A stretch of 64,000 nt of DNA from the NCBI RefSeq assembly GCF_010093815.1, contig NW_022985555.1, forward strand, positions 1,365,727 to 1,429,726, given 5' to 3'. The translations under genes and the position numbers were made by a program. The notes under the pieces were generated by a model that worked only from the letters and a program-made list of their open reading frames with translations, did not search any database and was not told the DNA's origin. Source of the DNA: Pseudovirgaria hyperparasitica (taxonomy: Eukaryota; Ascomycota; Dothideomycetes; Acrospermales; Acrospermaceae). Below, piece by piece: positions 48,001 to 61,223 of the stretch; the first letter of the stretch is position 1; the number at the start of each line of letters is the position of its first letter.

Positions 48001-51000
48001 CCGACCATCCGCCTCATCCTACCCGACGTCCACTTCGAAACCACACTTTCCAGTCTCCATCTCACGCCCCATATGACTCCTTTCCGGATTTTCAAAAAAA
48101 ATGCTGTCAGATCGACACAGCGACCTCGATTGCCTCTCACTAGATTGACCGGCCGACTCACGCCGTTTCAACAACGTCTTGCCATCGAGACGACGCCTCA
48201 CGCTCTCTTTCTAGCCCAGTCCACTCAAAACCGGACATCCGCACAAATCTCACCACAATCCCAACAAAGGGCTGCGTGTTTGATGCACAACACGCGGCAT
48301 ACATAACCCGCGGACGCGGTTCGTGCGCGACCACATCACATGATGCGCAGAAGCTGCGGCAATACCATTACCGAGCGGAGAAGGAGGGGGAGGGAGGGGC
48401 GAAGAGCGGGCTTATATGATGTAGCTGTTGTATGACCACGCGCACCCGCCGAGTCGGAACTCGTCCAGGACACGGACACGGACACGGTCAAGACATCCCA
48501 AAGGCACCCGAATCATCAAAAAAAACAAAAGAAAAACAAAAAGACGCGCCTCCTTTTCCACCGACCCGGAAACAGCAGCCAGAACACAGTCTCACTGCAG
48601 GTAAGGCTATCCCTGCGTCAGGCACGCAGCAGACGTCGACCCCTGAACCATGAAGCTTCGCAGGTTCGCATCCAGGGCATCGGGATCTGCTCACTTGTCA
48701 CTACCAGTGATCCCGGCGAGTGCCGTATGTGGCGTAAGACTTACTGATCTAGGCGTTAGTAGACTGCTTTTAAGGATGTAGGATTGGATAGTTGGGAGGC
48801 ATGGCATGACATGATCATGCAAGAACCCGAGGGGTTGGGTCGTTGGGATGGTGGCGTACACGTAAAGGATTCGATGCAGCAAGGAAGAGATGGGTATCGT
48901 GTATCGCGAGCGGTGTGACCTGTTGGGCACGGTACGGGGTAGGTTGGATATGGATGTCCGTTAAGGCGATGGCAGACTGTGTGATGCTGGTATTTTTCGG
49001 TGTTAAAGAGGAGGATTACTGTGGCTCCTGATAGGGGAGATGAAGATATACTCTAGTCATAGAAACTAGCGCTATCGAGATGAATATTCGTGAGGATCTC
49101 ATCTGAGAATCCTTAGCGTAGATTCGAACGCAAGATTGAAAGTCGGTTGTGAGCATAATATCTGGTGGTATGATATCCACATCTTTCTGGGGCTGTCCAG
49201 TCTCAAATATATTGGGATGTGCTGAAATATGCCGAGATAGCGGAACCCAAACTTGCCGTGGCGCTCCGCGCGACCTCAGGGTCACTCAAGTGATGAAGCG
49301 AATTGACTGTGTGGCCATGCCCGCCAAGGTCGATTTGTAGACCCTTTGTAAGCATATATCAGCCTCCTGAGTCTCTGTCTGTCCAGGGATAGACGCATCC
49401 GGGAACCATATGCGATAAATTACATGGTATCCGTAGAGACCCACATTCCTATCCGGCACATTCTACTCCGCTGCATCAGGACGGAAAGTCTTGTAGAAGT
49501 CATATGTAGCTTGCTTGGATAGTGCAATGTGTGTGTTGTGCCTTGGAGGTTTAACGCTAGGTAGGCTCATACCGACGCTCCCTACCCAAGCTACAGGACG
49601 TTGTCAAGCGTGATGGTGTTTGGCCTTCGCAATCATGGACGATGACTAGAGAGAAATCCCATTCTAGAGAGCCCCTGCCGGGACGTGCTTGATCAGGAAC
49701 GAAATGTGCAGGTCAAAGGGCCCCGTCTGGGCATGACGTCCGAGTTTGTGTAACGTGAGCTGTCACATTTCATGCACTGACAAGATGCGGGAGGGCGGGA
49801 GCAGACAGCCTGGTAGTCGCATTTGTGGATCCTGTCTCGGTCCTTGTTTTTCTGGGCGAGACTCGAAAGTGGTGAAGGGGGGGCCATAATAGCGGTCATA
49901 CGCCTTGAGCAGCAGCAAAGACAGAGCAGCCAATCATGGAGGCAGGGTGTGCCGTTGACAGAAGATAACTGGGCTGCGACGGGCCGAAGCAGAGGCGCTG
50001 TCCATGCTCACGGGAAGCAAATCTCCCAGTGCCCTGGGTCAGGAAGAGGGAGATTTTGGGGGGAGGGGTGATTAGGGGATCAGGGGGATGAGGAACCAGG
50101 CGCATACAGACGACAACAACCAGGGGTTGCTGATTGGCTCAGCGTGCCACGGAGAAAACTTGGTCACCCCAGCCCCGATACCGCGTCAGATTGATTATCA
50201 CCACCGCGCTATAGACTACGAGCCCATCAGAATGCGGGGCTTCCTACAGCACCGTGATTAGTTTTACGCAATCCAGATGAACTTTTTCGTCCGAGCTGCG
50301 CACCTGCGTCGGGCTAATTGAGCACCCCGGGCGGTGGGATGTAACCGATTTGGAGACCAGATGCGACTCGTATGTACTCCGTATATGACCACCAGACGCT
50401 TAATCTCTTTGACCCACCGCGTGAGTGCTTGATAACAGCTATTAGAGCAGTTCATCTCTTCATCATCTCATCTAGTTCACGATAGTCGCCGAGAGACAGA
50501 TAAAGTACTGTAGGTCAGGGCATAAGGATATGCCTTGCTAGGATCCCATCTGGGCCTAGTGTCATGTTCGCTTTGACTGATGTCCTTTGCATCGCATGCA
50601 AATGGGCCGTCTTGGGCTTGCAACGTTCCTATGCCTGTTTCATAAGCACGATTAGATGTCTGATTCGCGAGGGTCTTCGGTGGCCTTTTTATCTATGACG
50701 GTGCACTGTTTGTGAAGGCTGCCTGGTCGAGAACTTCGCTCGTACGAGATTCTTCCAATTTCCCGGCCTCCGGGACGAGAAGTCTGGTCGTACGTCTGTC
50801 TGCACGCAACAATATGCAGACTTCCGCATAAGCCCTATCTTTACGGTACTGAGTCTGCTGATTACTGTAGTGGGGACTATATGGCGCTGTCTAGCGTGCT
50901 CATATGAGACATTGCCTGTTATGACGAATGTACTTCTTCTAATCAATGAAGCCGGTACTCGAGGTGTCGACTTCAATTCTCAGCCATGGGACGAGAATCG

Positions 51001-52980
51001 AGAAATCGAGAGCATTAGCTGATTCGTCGCCAGGTAAAACACGCGGGCTCATTTGAGTGAAAGGGTATTCAGTTCTGAGACAATTGAAAGCAATAAATGT
51101 TTATAGCCGCTGCAAGCGGGCCGCGGCGAGATTGCAATGCGTCTGACTCGCCATTGACGCCAGCCAGGTCAGAGGGGACTCGACGCAGGGGCTAAAAGTA
51201 TCCAGTGGTGCGGTTAGCGAGAATATGAGCCACTCAGAGCGACAAAAGCCGGCAGGAGTTCCGACAGTCTGGCACCTAAATTCCAAGTCAATGGGTCATG
51301 TCTCTCCTGTCCGTCTCTTTACGCTTCACGCAAGGCGACGCTGCATGTGCATTTACAGCATACATCCACGACCCATATTCGTAGCATCGCTTGGACAGCG
51401 ACCTTGGTCAGCCATGGTTCTCGTCGTGTAGCAGGCAACACTTCCTTGCGGATTGTTGATGCAGTATATCGCGTGGACGATACGGAGCAATAACATCTGC
51501 ATGCAACTCAATCTGCCGATCCACAGCAATCCCGCCGCTGCGAGCAAACAACCCACATTCTGCAGCCGCGGGAACAGCAGTTTCCACGAGCTACCCCGAC
51601 GCAGGTTCAAGGATGCCACAAACATGAACAATGGGAAGTCAAGATGTGCCTGCATCCCGAAAAACGGTCTCATGCATCCATGTGGCTTCAACTCACACGA
51701 TTGCCCTTGTAGTTGTTGGAATATGTATTGATGCATCTTGCCTTGCTGACCCTCAGGCAAACACAACAGCATCTCGCATGAAATGGAAGGAATATTACAG
51801 TAGAGACGAGGGACGAAAACGCGGCGCCAGAACGCGAGAATGTATGGCGCCCCTCCGCCCAGTCCGGCACCTCTGGCGTCAGTGCGCAGAAGCGAACAGG
51901 CCTGACTTTGGGTGGCCGGCGCTTGGATGCTCGAAGCGATGGCGCCTGTTGGCAATGTGGGCAGGCGGCTTTTTGTCTTGGTCTGGGCCTCTTTGCATTT
52001 GAAATATCTTGACCATTATTGCAATTGTCCCGTAGCGCATTCAACTTTGTTTTGACGAACTCTTTCAGTCGAGGTGCCCTGCATGCACGAGTGACGAGAG
52101 AGAGCGCGCAAGAGAGAGAGAGAGAGCTGTGGATGCAGCACGCACCCTGCGATGCAGCCAACAGTCTGTGAACTCGCTCGGGGGAACCGAGAGGAATTGT
52201 CGTCATAATTTATTGTCTGATCGATCTCCGTTCTCGCACTCGGTCATCACTACTCCGTGAGCGCGTCAGCCAGCGCCCAGTAAAGGCACTCCCTTGACAG
52301 TGTGCAGACGTACCACAGGGTTCACACCATGTTAATACATGTGCTTCTCTCATCGTCATAAGCGTGTCGACTGTCTACCTCACTGGTAGTGACACCACTG
52401 GTCGTGGCTACCAATGACCATGGCACCGGTACCCTACCGTGCCCTCCACAACGACGCCCTTTTATCCTTCCTTTGACCTCCAGTCAGCTAGCGTGGTCGC
52501 CAACACTGGCCGGCGTGTTATATCGAGTGGCAAGACGTGCAGTCTTTTTAAACGCCATATGTGCAATACTCCCATTATTTGACTGATGTGTGTGTTTGTG
52601 CATCGCCAGGCTGGGCCTGCCGTAAAGCCTCCTCCACCAAGACGGCAAGTCGTGTTCAGCTATGGGACGAAGGATTAAGGATTCTGAGCGAGCCAGCAGT
52701 CAGTCGATCGCATTATGTTGCGGTGAAGGCTTGGTAATTAATTAGCTTCTGTAGCAAAGCAGCAAAGCAGCAAAGACGATGCGGACGAAGAGAAGCATGA
52801 GCCGGGAGGAACCTTGGAAGGGCAGACCCTGGAGGCCGAAGAAACGCCAGGCCGCCCGAGCGCCCAGGGCAGCAGCAGCACACACGTCCGCGCGCCCGCA
52901 GGCTTGCATGCACCTAAATACTACATACACAGTACGAACACAGTACACGATACACAATACACCACCACTTTACTTGGGAA
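48001..52980. other. Intergenic, no gene recognised
   Basis: About 5 kb of mixed composition. Open frames on both strands (for example around 48432-48653, 51353-51955 and 51688-52206) have no domain, no ATG with good context or no codon bias that I trust. A GGACAC hexamer repeat is near 48466-48488. A GA run sits at about 52110-52128. The region probably includes distal promoter sequence for the LaeA-type gene. Confidence 0.45.
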
Positions 52981-52985
52981 ACTTC

Positions 52986-53087
52986 TGATGCCGATGCCCA
53001 TCCGATACTGATGCCGATGCTGATGCTGATATCGATACTAATGCTGATGTGCTCATGCTGATGCTGATGTTGATCTGATGCTGATGT
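52986..53087. repeat. Degenerate GATGCT hexamer repeat
   Basis: Imperfect head-to-tail GATGCT/GATGCC units, about 100 bp, lying some 850 bp upstream of the LaeA-type start. Confidence 0.8.
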
Positions 53088-53935
53088 GTGTATAGCTTAC
53101 CTACATACTACTACTGCCTCCCTGCCTGTGTAAGCCCACGCCCGCTCCCCTCCCCTCCCCCTCCCCTTCTCTCCACTCTATGTCTGTCTGCCCATGCCCA
53201 CGCCAACGCCCATGCCCAACTATCCATGCATACGCGCACGCACACGCTCCACCACGCGCCTGCTGCCACCACCACTATCACTACCACCAATACCACCGCC
53301 ATAAACTCCCTAATAATTAACCCTCCTACTCCTCCTGCTCCTCCAACTCCCCTAATACTTCTCACTCGTCCCTCTCCCCACTCTACTGTACTCTTTAATT
53401 ACCTACTCCCCCTTCCCCTCCTCCTAATTAGTCACACTCTATCTCAATCTGCTAGTTTTGGGTCATCATCTCTCCTCTTTTCCTCTTACTCCCATCCTGC
53501 ACTTCAGAATCCCGCCCATAATCTACTACCACTAGCCCGTTACCGTTCCGTCGGGTTTCTGACTGCCTGTTTCTCCCATTCATTATCCTCGCCTTCTTTC
53601 CTCCTCTCCTCTCCTCCTCCTCCTCCACCACTACCACTTACCACCACCACCACCTCCTCCTCCTCCTCCTCATCCTCCTCACTTCTCTTACACCCCTACC
53701 CTTTCCCTTTCCCTTGGACTGGCAACACACACCCACACCCACACACAAACGCGCACACGGCCTCCACGCGCCGTCCCATGACCCGCTGTTCTCAGACCGA
53801 CTTTTAGGTTACGTCTCCGGCCTTCCTGACGCCTGAGATTCTTTTAATACGTTCCTACCGCCCCATCCGCGCCCTGACCTGCCTTACTTGCTTCCAACCC
53901 TTCTTTCTCATTTGCTCCGACGGCTTCTCTCCGGT
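53088..53935 (+). promoter_or_regulatory. Pyrimidine-rich promoter/5' leader of the LaeA-type gene
   Basis: About 850 bp of plus strand dominated by C and T (runs such as CTCCTCCTCC around 53590-53680), ending at the ATG. It resembles the leader of the Kin4-type kinase gene in this window. Such CT-rich leaders are typical for regulatory genes of filamentous fungi. A long open frame here is low-complexity and rejected as coding. Confidence 0.45.
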
Positions 53936-55307
53936 ATGCCATCAAATCCTCCGACATCAATCATGAACGGGTGAGTCTACTTCTGATGTAAACTAGCAAC
54001 TAGCCAGAGTTTAAGTTGGCGTGTTTCGCTGCATATTGTTCGTCGCGTCGTCGAGTACCGTTTGCTAACGCTCGCTCCTTAGGAATCCTGTTGCTGCTCC
54101 TGCAGACTATGACGAGAATGGTCGGACATATCATGGCTATGTGCGCGCTCTCGCAATTTGGGCTCTTCCAGTACCTTTAGCTAACTTACTTGCAGCGCAG
54201 AGGTATCTATATGTATCCATGCGACGAGGTAAGAATTCACATTGGCGGAGACTGATATTCCAAACTAACGCATATTCCAACCATGCAGATCGAGAAAGAA
54301 CGCATGGACATGATGCACCAATTGTTCGACACTGCCTTTAATCAAGTACTCCAGAGCACGCCTGCACTGAAAGGCAGAGGTCAAAATCAGCGAATTCTGG
54401 ATCTCGGGTGCGGAACTGGCATTTGGGCTTTGGATATTGCTGAGTATGCGCTATTGGACAGACCTGAGGCCATAGATATCTTGCTAACATATTCTTTTTC
54501 TACAGTGCATACCCTGAAGCTGAGGTCAGTGTCTGCGCATGCGCCAGCACTTCTCACCATTGCTAACCGATCCTGCATAGGTCATTGGAGTAGACTTATC
54601 AAACATTCAGCCAGCACAGTGAGTGTCCCACTCCTGCACCAATTCTGGCAGCATCTAACGCCTCCGTCAGGATCGCGCCTAATCTGCAATTTCGAGTTCC
54701 GTTTGATTACGAAGGTGCGCTTTGGACTTTGGGGGAAAACTCTTTTGATTTAATACACCTGCAAATGGCATGCGGAAGCGTCTCGAACTGGAACGAGTTG
54801 TACAACAAAATATACAGGTGGGAGCTGCATCTATCAAAAGTAATTGTTTGCTCGGCTGACAGTAGCAGACATCTCACCCCAGGCAGTGGATGGATCGAAC
54901 ACATCGAGATGGACCTGACGCCACGCTGTGACGACGGCTCGTTGCCTGCGTCAAGCCATATACGGAGTTGGTACAATTATCTAGTGGATGCAACATCGCG
55001 TGCGAGTAAGCCTATCGCGTACAATCAATATACGCGGCAGTCTCTCGCGGCTGCTGGATTTATTGACATCAGCGAAAGAGTAATCCGAGTCCCGTACAAC
55101 CGATGGCCCACGGATCCTCGAGAGAGGAAAATCGCAGACTGGCACACCTGGACTCTCGCTGATGAGACTTGTCAAGGCCTAGAGGCCTTGAGTATGGCGC
55201 CTTTCACTAGATGTCTCAATTGGCGACGTGAGGAATTTGAGCCTTTCCTGGCACTAGTGAGGACCGAGATGAAGACTAGAAGAATACACGCGTACAACAA
55301 CATGTAA
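53936..55307 (+). CDS. laeA: LaeA-type SAM-dependent methyltransferase, global regulator of secondary metabolism
   Basis: 307 aa from eight exons. Introns: 53971-54082, 54141-54195, 54229-54288, 54444-54505, 54525-54580, 54619-54670 and 54818-54868. Exon 5 is only 19 nt. The spliced protein reads NGRTYHGYRRGIYMYPCDE, the N-terminal signature of LaeA/LAE1. The SAM motif is LDLGCGTGIWALDIAD (D80, G82, G84, G86), followed by GVDLSNIQPAQIAPNLQFRV and FDLIHLQMACGSVSNW. Further matches are GWIEHIEMDLTPRCDDGSLP and the end RRIHAYNNM. Nuclear LaeA acts with the velvet proteins to control many biosynthetic clusters (family knowledge). Intron 2 has an atypical 5' site (GTGCGC), supported by the exact GY/RRG join. 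A short insertion (WTLADET) before QGLEALS is unusual. Orthology versus a close LaeA-like paralogue is not proven. Confidence 0.85.
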
Positions 55308-57372
55308 GAATTTTAAAGCTGGCTGCCTACGCTACGGGCCCAGGGCTATAATCATGATGAAGCTAATGTCTTGCAGACATGTTTGGACTGCTCGTAAACC
55401 ACAGTCATGAGAAAGATCGATCGCTAATTCTGTAACAACACAATTTTGCACACTTGAGATACTAGCCAGCGCTTGCTGTGCACGAAGTGGTACTCACTGT
55501 GGTCAAACGCTGTTCTGGCCTTCATGTTGGTCCTAGGAGTCAGTAGCAGCGCGAAGACTCAGATTACTGTCACATCTCAAGTGGATCGATTGGAGACGAG
55601 GTGGAGCATCCCCCCGCAGCTCGGCCGGATTGTGACCACACGGCGCCTGACGGTGTTCGTTCGATACAGCTGCTTTATTTGCTGCGCATCAACGCTGTGT
55701 CGTTACAGCGCACGCTTCACCGCCTGTATTGGGCGTTTTGGCGCACATACGGATTAGTGAAGGTCTATGGCATCGCGTCAGGCTCGTTAGGAAAGAAACA
55801 GCATGGTCTTGAAAACTCAGAGTGTGAATTCACACCACATCACCATTCGTCCTTGCACCACTCCTCTGTTCCCTACCAGGAGCAGCAGCGCCGACATCGT
55901 GGACATCGTGGACATCGTGGATATCGTGGATATCGTGGATATCAGTCCGACATGCGCTAAGCGAAGTCCACTATACCGGCGCAGCTACATCCGTATCATG
56001 AACATCTTGTACACCATTCTCGCCTCGCCCGGGCTTACCTTGGTCGTACTAGGGCTTGATCTAATTTTGGGTGGCCAAACCACCATTCACTTGTCCGGGC
56101 GTGGGTAGTATGTATGCGCTGAAATAATCCTCCAATAAGGCTAGGTTCTAAAATAGCTGCGATACCATGCGATTTGGGCATGATTCTTCACTGTACTCTA
56201 TATGTGGAACATCCGCTTAAAGGCTCAGCAAGGAACGGCCAGCTGGCACAGGTGCTCCTGTTGTTCGCTCCCTACCTTCCAGAAGCTTTTCAATTCCACC
56301 ATTGTGCTCGCTGCACCTTGCACTTTAGGGGCTATAGAGTATGCAACGTTGAATCCTACTGCAATGACTTGTCCATGTGCTATGGATCCTATCCCCGGCC
56401 ATCTCCTCGATCTTGCATTGGCAGAAAGTCGCGCAACGTTGGACGAAGCAAACAAATGGCCAGACCCGTTACTCCGGTAGGGTTAGACCCAGTACCACTG
56501 GTTCGAGTTGGACAACGTCATCGGTAGATACTGCAGAGGTACACGAGATTAGCATATTAGCAACACCCGTCACGTTCCACGTATTGCTTGCCTTGCTTCG
56601 GCTCCCTTCCCAGTGATAGGCCAGCAGCGCGCTCGACCCAGGTAGGCAAGTAATCCAGCGCCCTGGTACCGCTTTCACGCTGGATGCAGGCTGCGAGACT
56701 GCCAGATCCAAGGGTCAGCTAGACTGTTTGTACGTCGTCACACTTGCCAGCTACGCGTGTGGAGGCCGCCATTCCTCTAGACCTGTCTCGTGCGAGGCTG
56801 GTCTGCCAGCGCAGCAGTCCTGCTTCGATCAAGACGGCATTAGCGGTGAACCAAAGCCAACTTCTTGTAGAGGAGGAGGAGGGGATGGCGAGACGCTGGT
56901 GGTGATATTATCCAGGATCTGCAATAGAGGTGCTTCAAAGAGGAGATGAACGGCCACTGCGTGGTCTTGAGAACGCCAGCCTAGGGCCAGCGCGCGGGAG
57001 GGAAGTCCGTAACCCGCCGCCTCGAGCCGCCCGAGTGCTGCCCGCTGGGAGCAAATCACAGCCCAGGACGCGCCGGCACCTTGAATGACTTACTTTTGCT
57101 TGGCGATGCTCGCTTCTCACGTGATGAGTATGCATGGCGCGCGGAGAAATCTCGGGAAACTGGTTTTGACTTTGGGGAGGATCGAGCAATCGGACAGGCG
57201 GGTGCGGGCAGCATCGGCATTCGGTTGTATGGTGGCTAATTCGTCATGTGCTCCTGCATGCGTTCCTGAGCACTCACCCTAGGTGTGCTGCAACCCTTCC
57301 CTTACTCGTCATTGACATTCATATAACATTGTATGAAAGTTTCTGCCTCTATTTAGACATCCGATTCACATC
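55308..57372. other. Intergenic, no gene recognised
   Basis: About 2 kb between LaeA-type and acyl-CoA dehydrogenase genes. Contains a 9-bp tandem repeat (listed). Frames near 55473 and 56174 begin with ATG but show no domain and end quickly. Confidence 0.5.
55893..55943. repeat. 9-bp tandem repeat GACATCGTG / GATATCGTG
   Basis: Three copies of GACATCGTG are followed by two of GATATCGTG and a partial copy. A single C to T change separates the two forms. Confidence 0.9.
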
Positions 57373-58947
57373 ATGGCCAGCCTTGCGAGATCCCTCCGAC
57401 CCTTGGCGCGAGCTGCAAAGGCCCCGCAGAGGACGTTCCTGGGAGGCGTGAGGAAGGGCCCACAGTACGTTCTCCATACGGTTGTCTTCTTTGTATATCA
57501 TAGCAATAGAGCTAGAGCAATAGCAAGCAGATGCAAGACATTTTGACTGACGCGAAATCAGGTTACGATGCCTCTCGACCACACCTCAACGGCGGCAAGC
57601 GGACGCTCTAGACATCACCGATATACCCCCTACGCCGATATCCCACCTCTCAGAGACCGAGTCGCTGATGGCAGAGCAAGTCACCCGGTTCGCGAACGAC
57701 CAAATCCTACCAAAAGTTCGCGAAATGGACGAAGCGGAGACAATGGATCCAGCTGTCGTGGAACAATTGTTCGAGCAAGGACTGATGGGTATCGAGATTC
57801 CAGAGGAATATGGCGGTGCGGGCATGAACTTCACCGCCGCTATTGTCGCGATTGAGGAGTTGGCGAGGGTCGATCCGAGCGTGAGCGTGTTGGTCGACGT
57901 GCATAATACACTATGCAACACCTGTCTGCTGAAATATGCAAAGGAAGACAACAAGAAGAAGTGGCTGCCGAAGCTCGCCACTGATACCGTCGGTATGTGT
58001 GCCAAACCCCAGATTGTGCCACCGAGACTCGTTCTCGGGTGCAACACTGCGTTGAATGTTTTGCTGAGCTGAACCGTAGCATCCTTCTGCCTCTCAGAAC
58101 CTGCGTCCGGCTCCGACGCCTTTGCCATGCAGACCAAAGCCGTCAAGACAGACTCGACGTACAAGATCACTGGCAGCAAAATGTGGATCACCAACTCCAT
58201 GGAGTCCTCGCTCTTTATTGTCTTTGCCAATCTCGACCCGTCCAAGGGCTACAAGGGCATCTCAGCCTTCCTTGTAGAGAAGGGCACGCCCGGCTTTGAG
58301 ATTGCCAAAAAGGAGAAGAAGCTAGGCATCAAGGCCAGCAGCACATGCGTCATCAATTTTGACGACGTCGAAGTGCCGCACGCCAATCTACTAGGCGAGG
58401 AGGGCCAGGGCTACAAGTACGCGATCGGCATCCTCAACGAGGGCCGCATCGGCATCGCAGCCCAGATGACAGGCCTCGCACTAGGTGCATGGGAGAACGC
58501 CGCCAAGTAAGAGACTACCCTCACACAGCCTCTCCACGTCCCACAAACATGACTAATCCGGGGCACCCTCCCAACCGCAGATACGTCTGGAACGACCGCA
58601 AGCAATTCGGCAAGCTCATCGGCGAATTCCAAGGCATGCAGCACCAGCTCGCGCAGGCCTACGTCGAGATCCAAGCCGCGCGCGCCCTCGTCTTCAACGC
58701 GGCGCGCAAGAAGGAGGCCGGCCAGGACTTTGTCCGCGACGCGGCCATGGCGAAGCTGTATAGCTCGCAGGTCGCGCAGCGCGTGGCGGGCCAGGCTATC
58801 GAGTGGATGGGCGGCATGGGCTTTGTGCGCGAGGGCTTGGCGGAGAAGTTCTGGCGCGACAGCAAGATTGGCGCGATTTATGAGGGCACGAGCAATATCC
58901 AGCTCAATACGATTGCGAAGTTGTTGCAGAATGAGTATACGAAGTAG
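57373..58947 (+). CDS. Acyl-CoA dehydrogenase, short/branched-chain type, mitochondrial
   Basis: 438 aa from four exons (introns 57465-57561, 57993-58079 and 58507-58580). The N-terminus is a mitochondrial presequence rich in Arg and Ala ([16 protein letters not shown]) with a likely cleavage region near RCLSTTP across intron 1. The acyl-CoA dehydrogenase fold follows: [30 protein letters not shown] (FAD/substrate), [16 protein letters not shown] and [11 protein letters not shown]. The catalytic base is Glu418 in IYEGTSNIQ. It oxidises short or 2-methyl-branched acyl-CoA, passing electrons to ETF, in isoleucine/valine or fatty-acid breakdown; the exact chain preference is inferred from overall resemblance to ACADSB. 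Coding DNA in exon 4 is markedly GC-rich at third positions, a sign of good expression. Confidence 0.9.
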
Positions 58948-59442
58948 GCAGCTAGGTGGAAAGGCAGGGTGGAAGTGTATGGGTTGGATTTGGATCTTGG
59001 CTTGTTGAACGGCGCGAATTGTGTGGGAGAGTACAAGTATTAGTGGATGGATAGATGGATAGATGGGTGGATATTGGTGGGTGATCCGTATAACAATAGT
59101 ATAAATACAAAATTCTAAAGTTTTTTTTTTTGCTTCGAGGTTGCACCCGGCTACGTACGACGTGTTTTTCACCAATTTCGCATACTCCCTTCCCGTTTTT
59201 CGGGCCCCCTTCTTGCTCCCAGTAGTAACAGTAACGCAGTTTGTATAATTTCTTTAATGAGGACGGGGGAAAGGGGCGTTTATATATTTGTGATGGAAAC
59301 AAGGCCAAGTAACGCCGTGCGGAAAAGCAGGTTGTATGTATGTATGTAGAGGGACATGGGAATGATGGTTGATGCTTTTCTAACTGTTTGGACGTTGAAT
59401 GTTCAATAAGTGTCAATCCATTGTCCTTGTCGTGTGTATAAC

Positions 59443-59463
59443 GGTATATATATATATATATAT
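59443..59463. repeat. TA microsatellite
   Basis: About ten TA units in the 3' flank of the acyl-CoA dehydrogenase gene. Confidence 0.9.
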
Positions 59464-60620
59464 CTCCATCCATGCCCTCGTCCGTGCACCGACCGTACTG
59501 TGTGTCTTGATCCATGCGCGATTTGATTTGGCATCTACGGCGTACCGAGCGAGTGTGTTGCTTGCCTGGAAGATGTCATCACTTTGAGCGGCGGTATCGC
59601 GCTTTAGACTCCTGGGGGTTGATGAGATTGGTCTACTCTTATAGAGGAGGTTCACATTATAATAAACGTACATGTGTATAGATTTAGGAAGTAAGAGAAG
59701 GCTGGTTGTTGTATGTAGTGCTCAGGTTTGTGATACTAAGCTTAGCTTATTATCGAAGAGCGATCATAGGAGGAGTAATATAAGGGGAGAGACGGGGAGG
59801 ATTCAATCAATGTACCTCAAACTAGGACGCTTCTAGTACAGGGGGCTATCTGCTAAGAATTTCGTTTGTTTTCTTTTCTTTTGAAGTCTTTGGGTACTTA
59901 TTTAGTGAGATCTATCGATGGTAGTTGATGTTAAGCTTGTAGATGTATTATTACATCCGCATACATAAGCGCTATTTGCACAAAGAGCTCCAGACGAATA
60001 GAGACGAATACACATACACCACACACACACACACGCATATGAGTGAGTGATACGACGTAGCTTCCATCCAGCCAGACAACTCAAAACCCATCAATCAGCC
60101 TTCCCTCTTCCCACCGACCCAAACACACTTTTCATACCAACGCAGCAACGCCCCAAAACGACCCCCCCCTCAGAAAACGGCACCGAGAAATAATTTAAAT
60201 CATAACCGCGCAGCAGAGCGACCATGTCGCCGCCAACGCATACACTACCGTCCCTCGTTCCCTCCTTCTTCCTGCACAATCAAATGGATCCCCGCCCACC
60301 CCCTCCCCCCCTTCGGCCCCCAACCCCAACTTGTCCTCACAGGGCGGCCAATCAGATGTCGGATAATACCCAACCCGTCTGCCCTGGCAGATTGGATTCT
60401 GGATTCGGGCATCTATCCATGTAGATTGACTTGTTTAGGGGGGTGGGACATGGGGGGGGCGTGGTATGTATGTATGTATGGACTGTATGGACTGTTTGTG
60501 TGTATGTGTGTATGTATGTGGGTGGTATGTGGTAATTATGTGCAGACGACAAGGATTTAAACGGAGGGTGCGGTTTCTGTGCTGGTTTGGGTGGTGTGGG
60601 TGAGCAAGGGGGGGTGGATG

Positions 60621-60690
60621 TGTGGTAGTAGTGTGGTAGTGTGTAGTAGTGTGTAGTAGTGTGTAGTAGTGTGTAGTAGTAGTGTGTGTG
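60621..60690. repeat. GTGTAGTAGT 10-bp tandem repeat
   Basis: Four perfect 10-bp units at 60641-60680 with imperfect copies on both sides. Confidence 0.9.
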
Positions 60691-61190
60691 TATGTTGTCT
60701 CGAGACGAGGCAGCGCGGCTTTGTGCATGGGTGAGTGAGGTTGCTAGCTAGGCTGGCGGTGCCGGGGGAAGGGGCAAAACGAATATAGATGTGACTGTTG
60801 CTGGTGCTGGTGCCGGTGCTAGGTGGTGCTGGGTGCTGTGGTGCTTGGTGCGGGGCAGGGGTAACGAGGGGAGGGGAGGGGTGGAAAGAGCCTAGCGTAG
60901 CGTATCCGGGTTGTCGGGGTTCTGGCGCGTCGCGCGGATTTTGTCGCACCGGTCGCTTTTTTGTAGGTGTGCGTGTGTATGTGTGTGTGTGTGCGTGATT
61001 TGGCGTCTGAAAAGGGGTGTGTTCCGGCGGCTAGCTATGGATTGCTGGGATGGATGCATGGAAGGTTGGAAGGTTAGTCCGCTGTGCGTGGTAGTTAGTG
61101 GCTTCCGGGTCGGAAATGGGGTTGTTGGTGTGGTTAGTGGACGGGCGGGTGGGCGAGAGGGGCTGGCTTTCCGGGTCCCGCGCTTATTTT

Positions 61191-61223
61191 GCTTGCTTGC
61201 TTGCTTACTTGCTTGCTTACTTG
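61191..61223. repeat. GCTT tetranucleotide repeat
   Basis: About eight GCTT units, two of them changed to ACTT. Confidence 0.85.

Noticed and set aside
47878-48306. 142-codon open frame in the gene-poor region
   Set aside because: Does not begin with ATG in good context, and no family or compositional support.
51353-52206. Minus-strand open frames of 200 and 172 codons
   Set aside because: No recognisable domain; mutually overlapping with plus-strand frames of similar length; composition is that of intergenic DNA.
53088-53807. 239-codon Pro/Ser/His-rich open frame before the LaeA-type gene
   Set aside because: Translation of CT- and CA-rich leader DNA; repetitive and without domain.
56490-56520. 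GGTTCGA stretch resembling a tRNA T-loop
   Set aside because: No matching acceptor, D or anticodon arms around it; the same holds for similar strings near 10100, 23781 and 40450.
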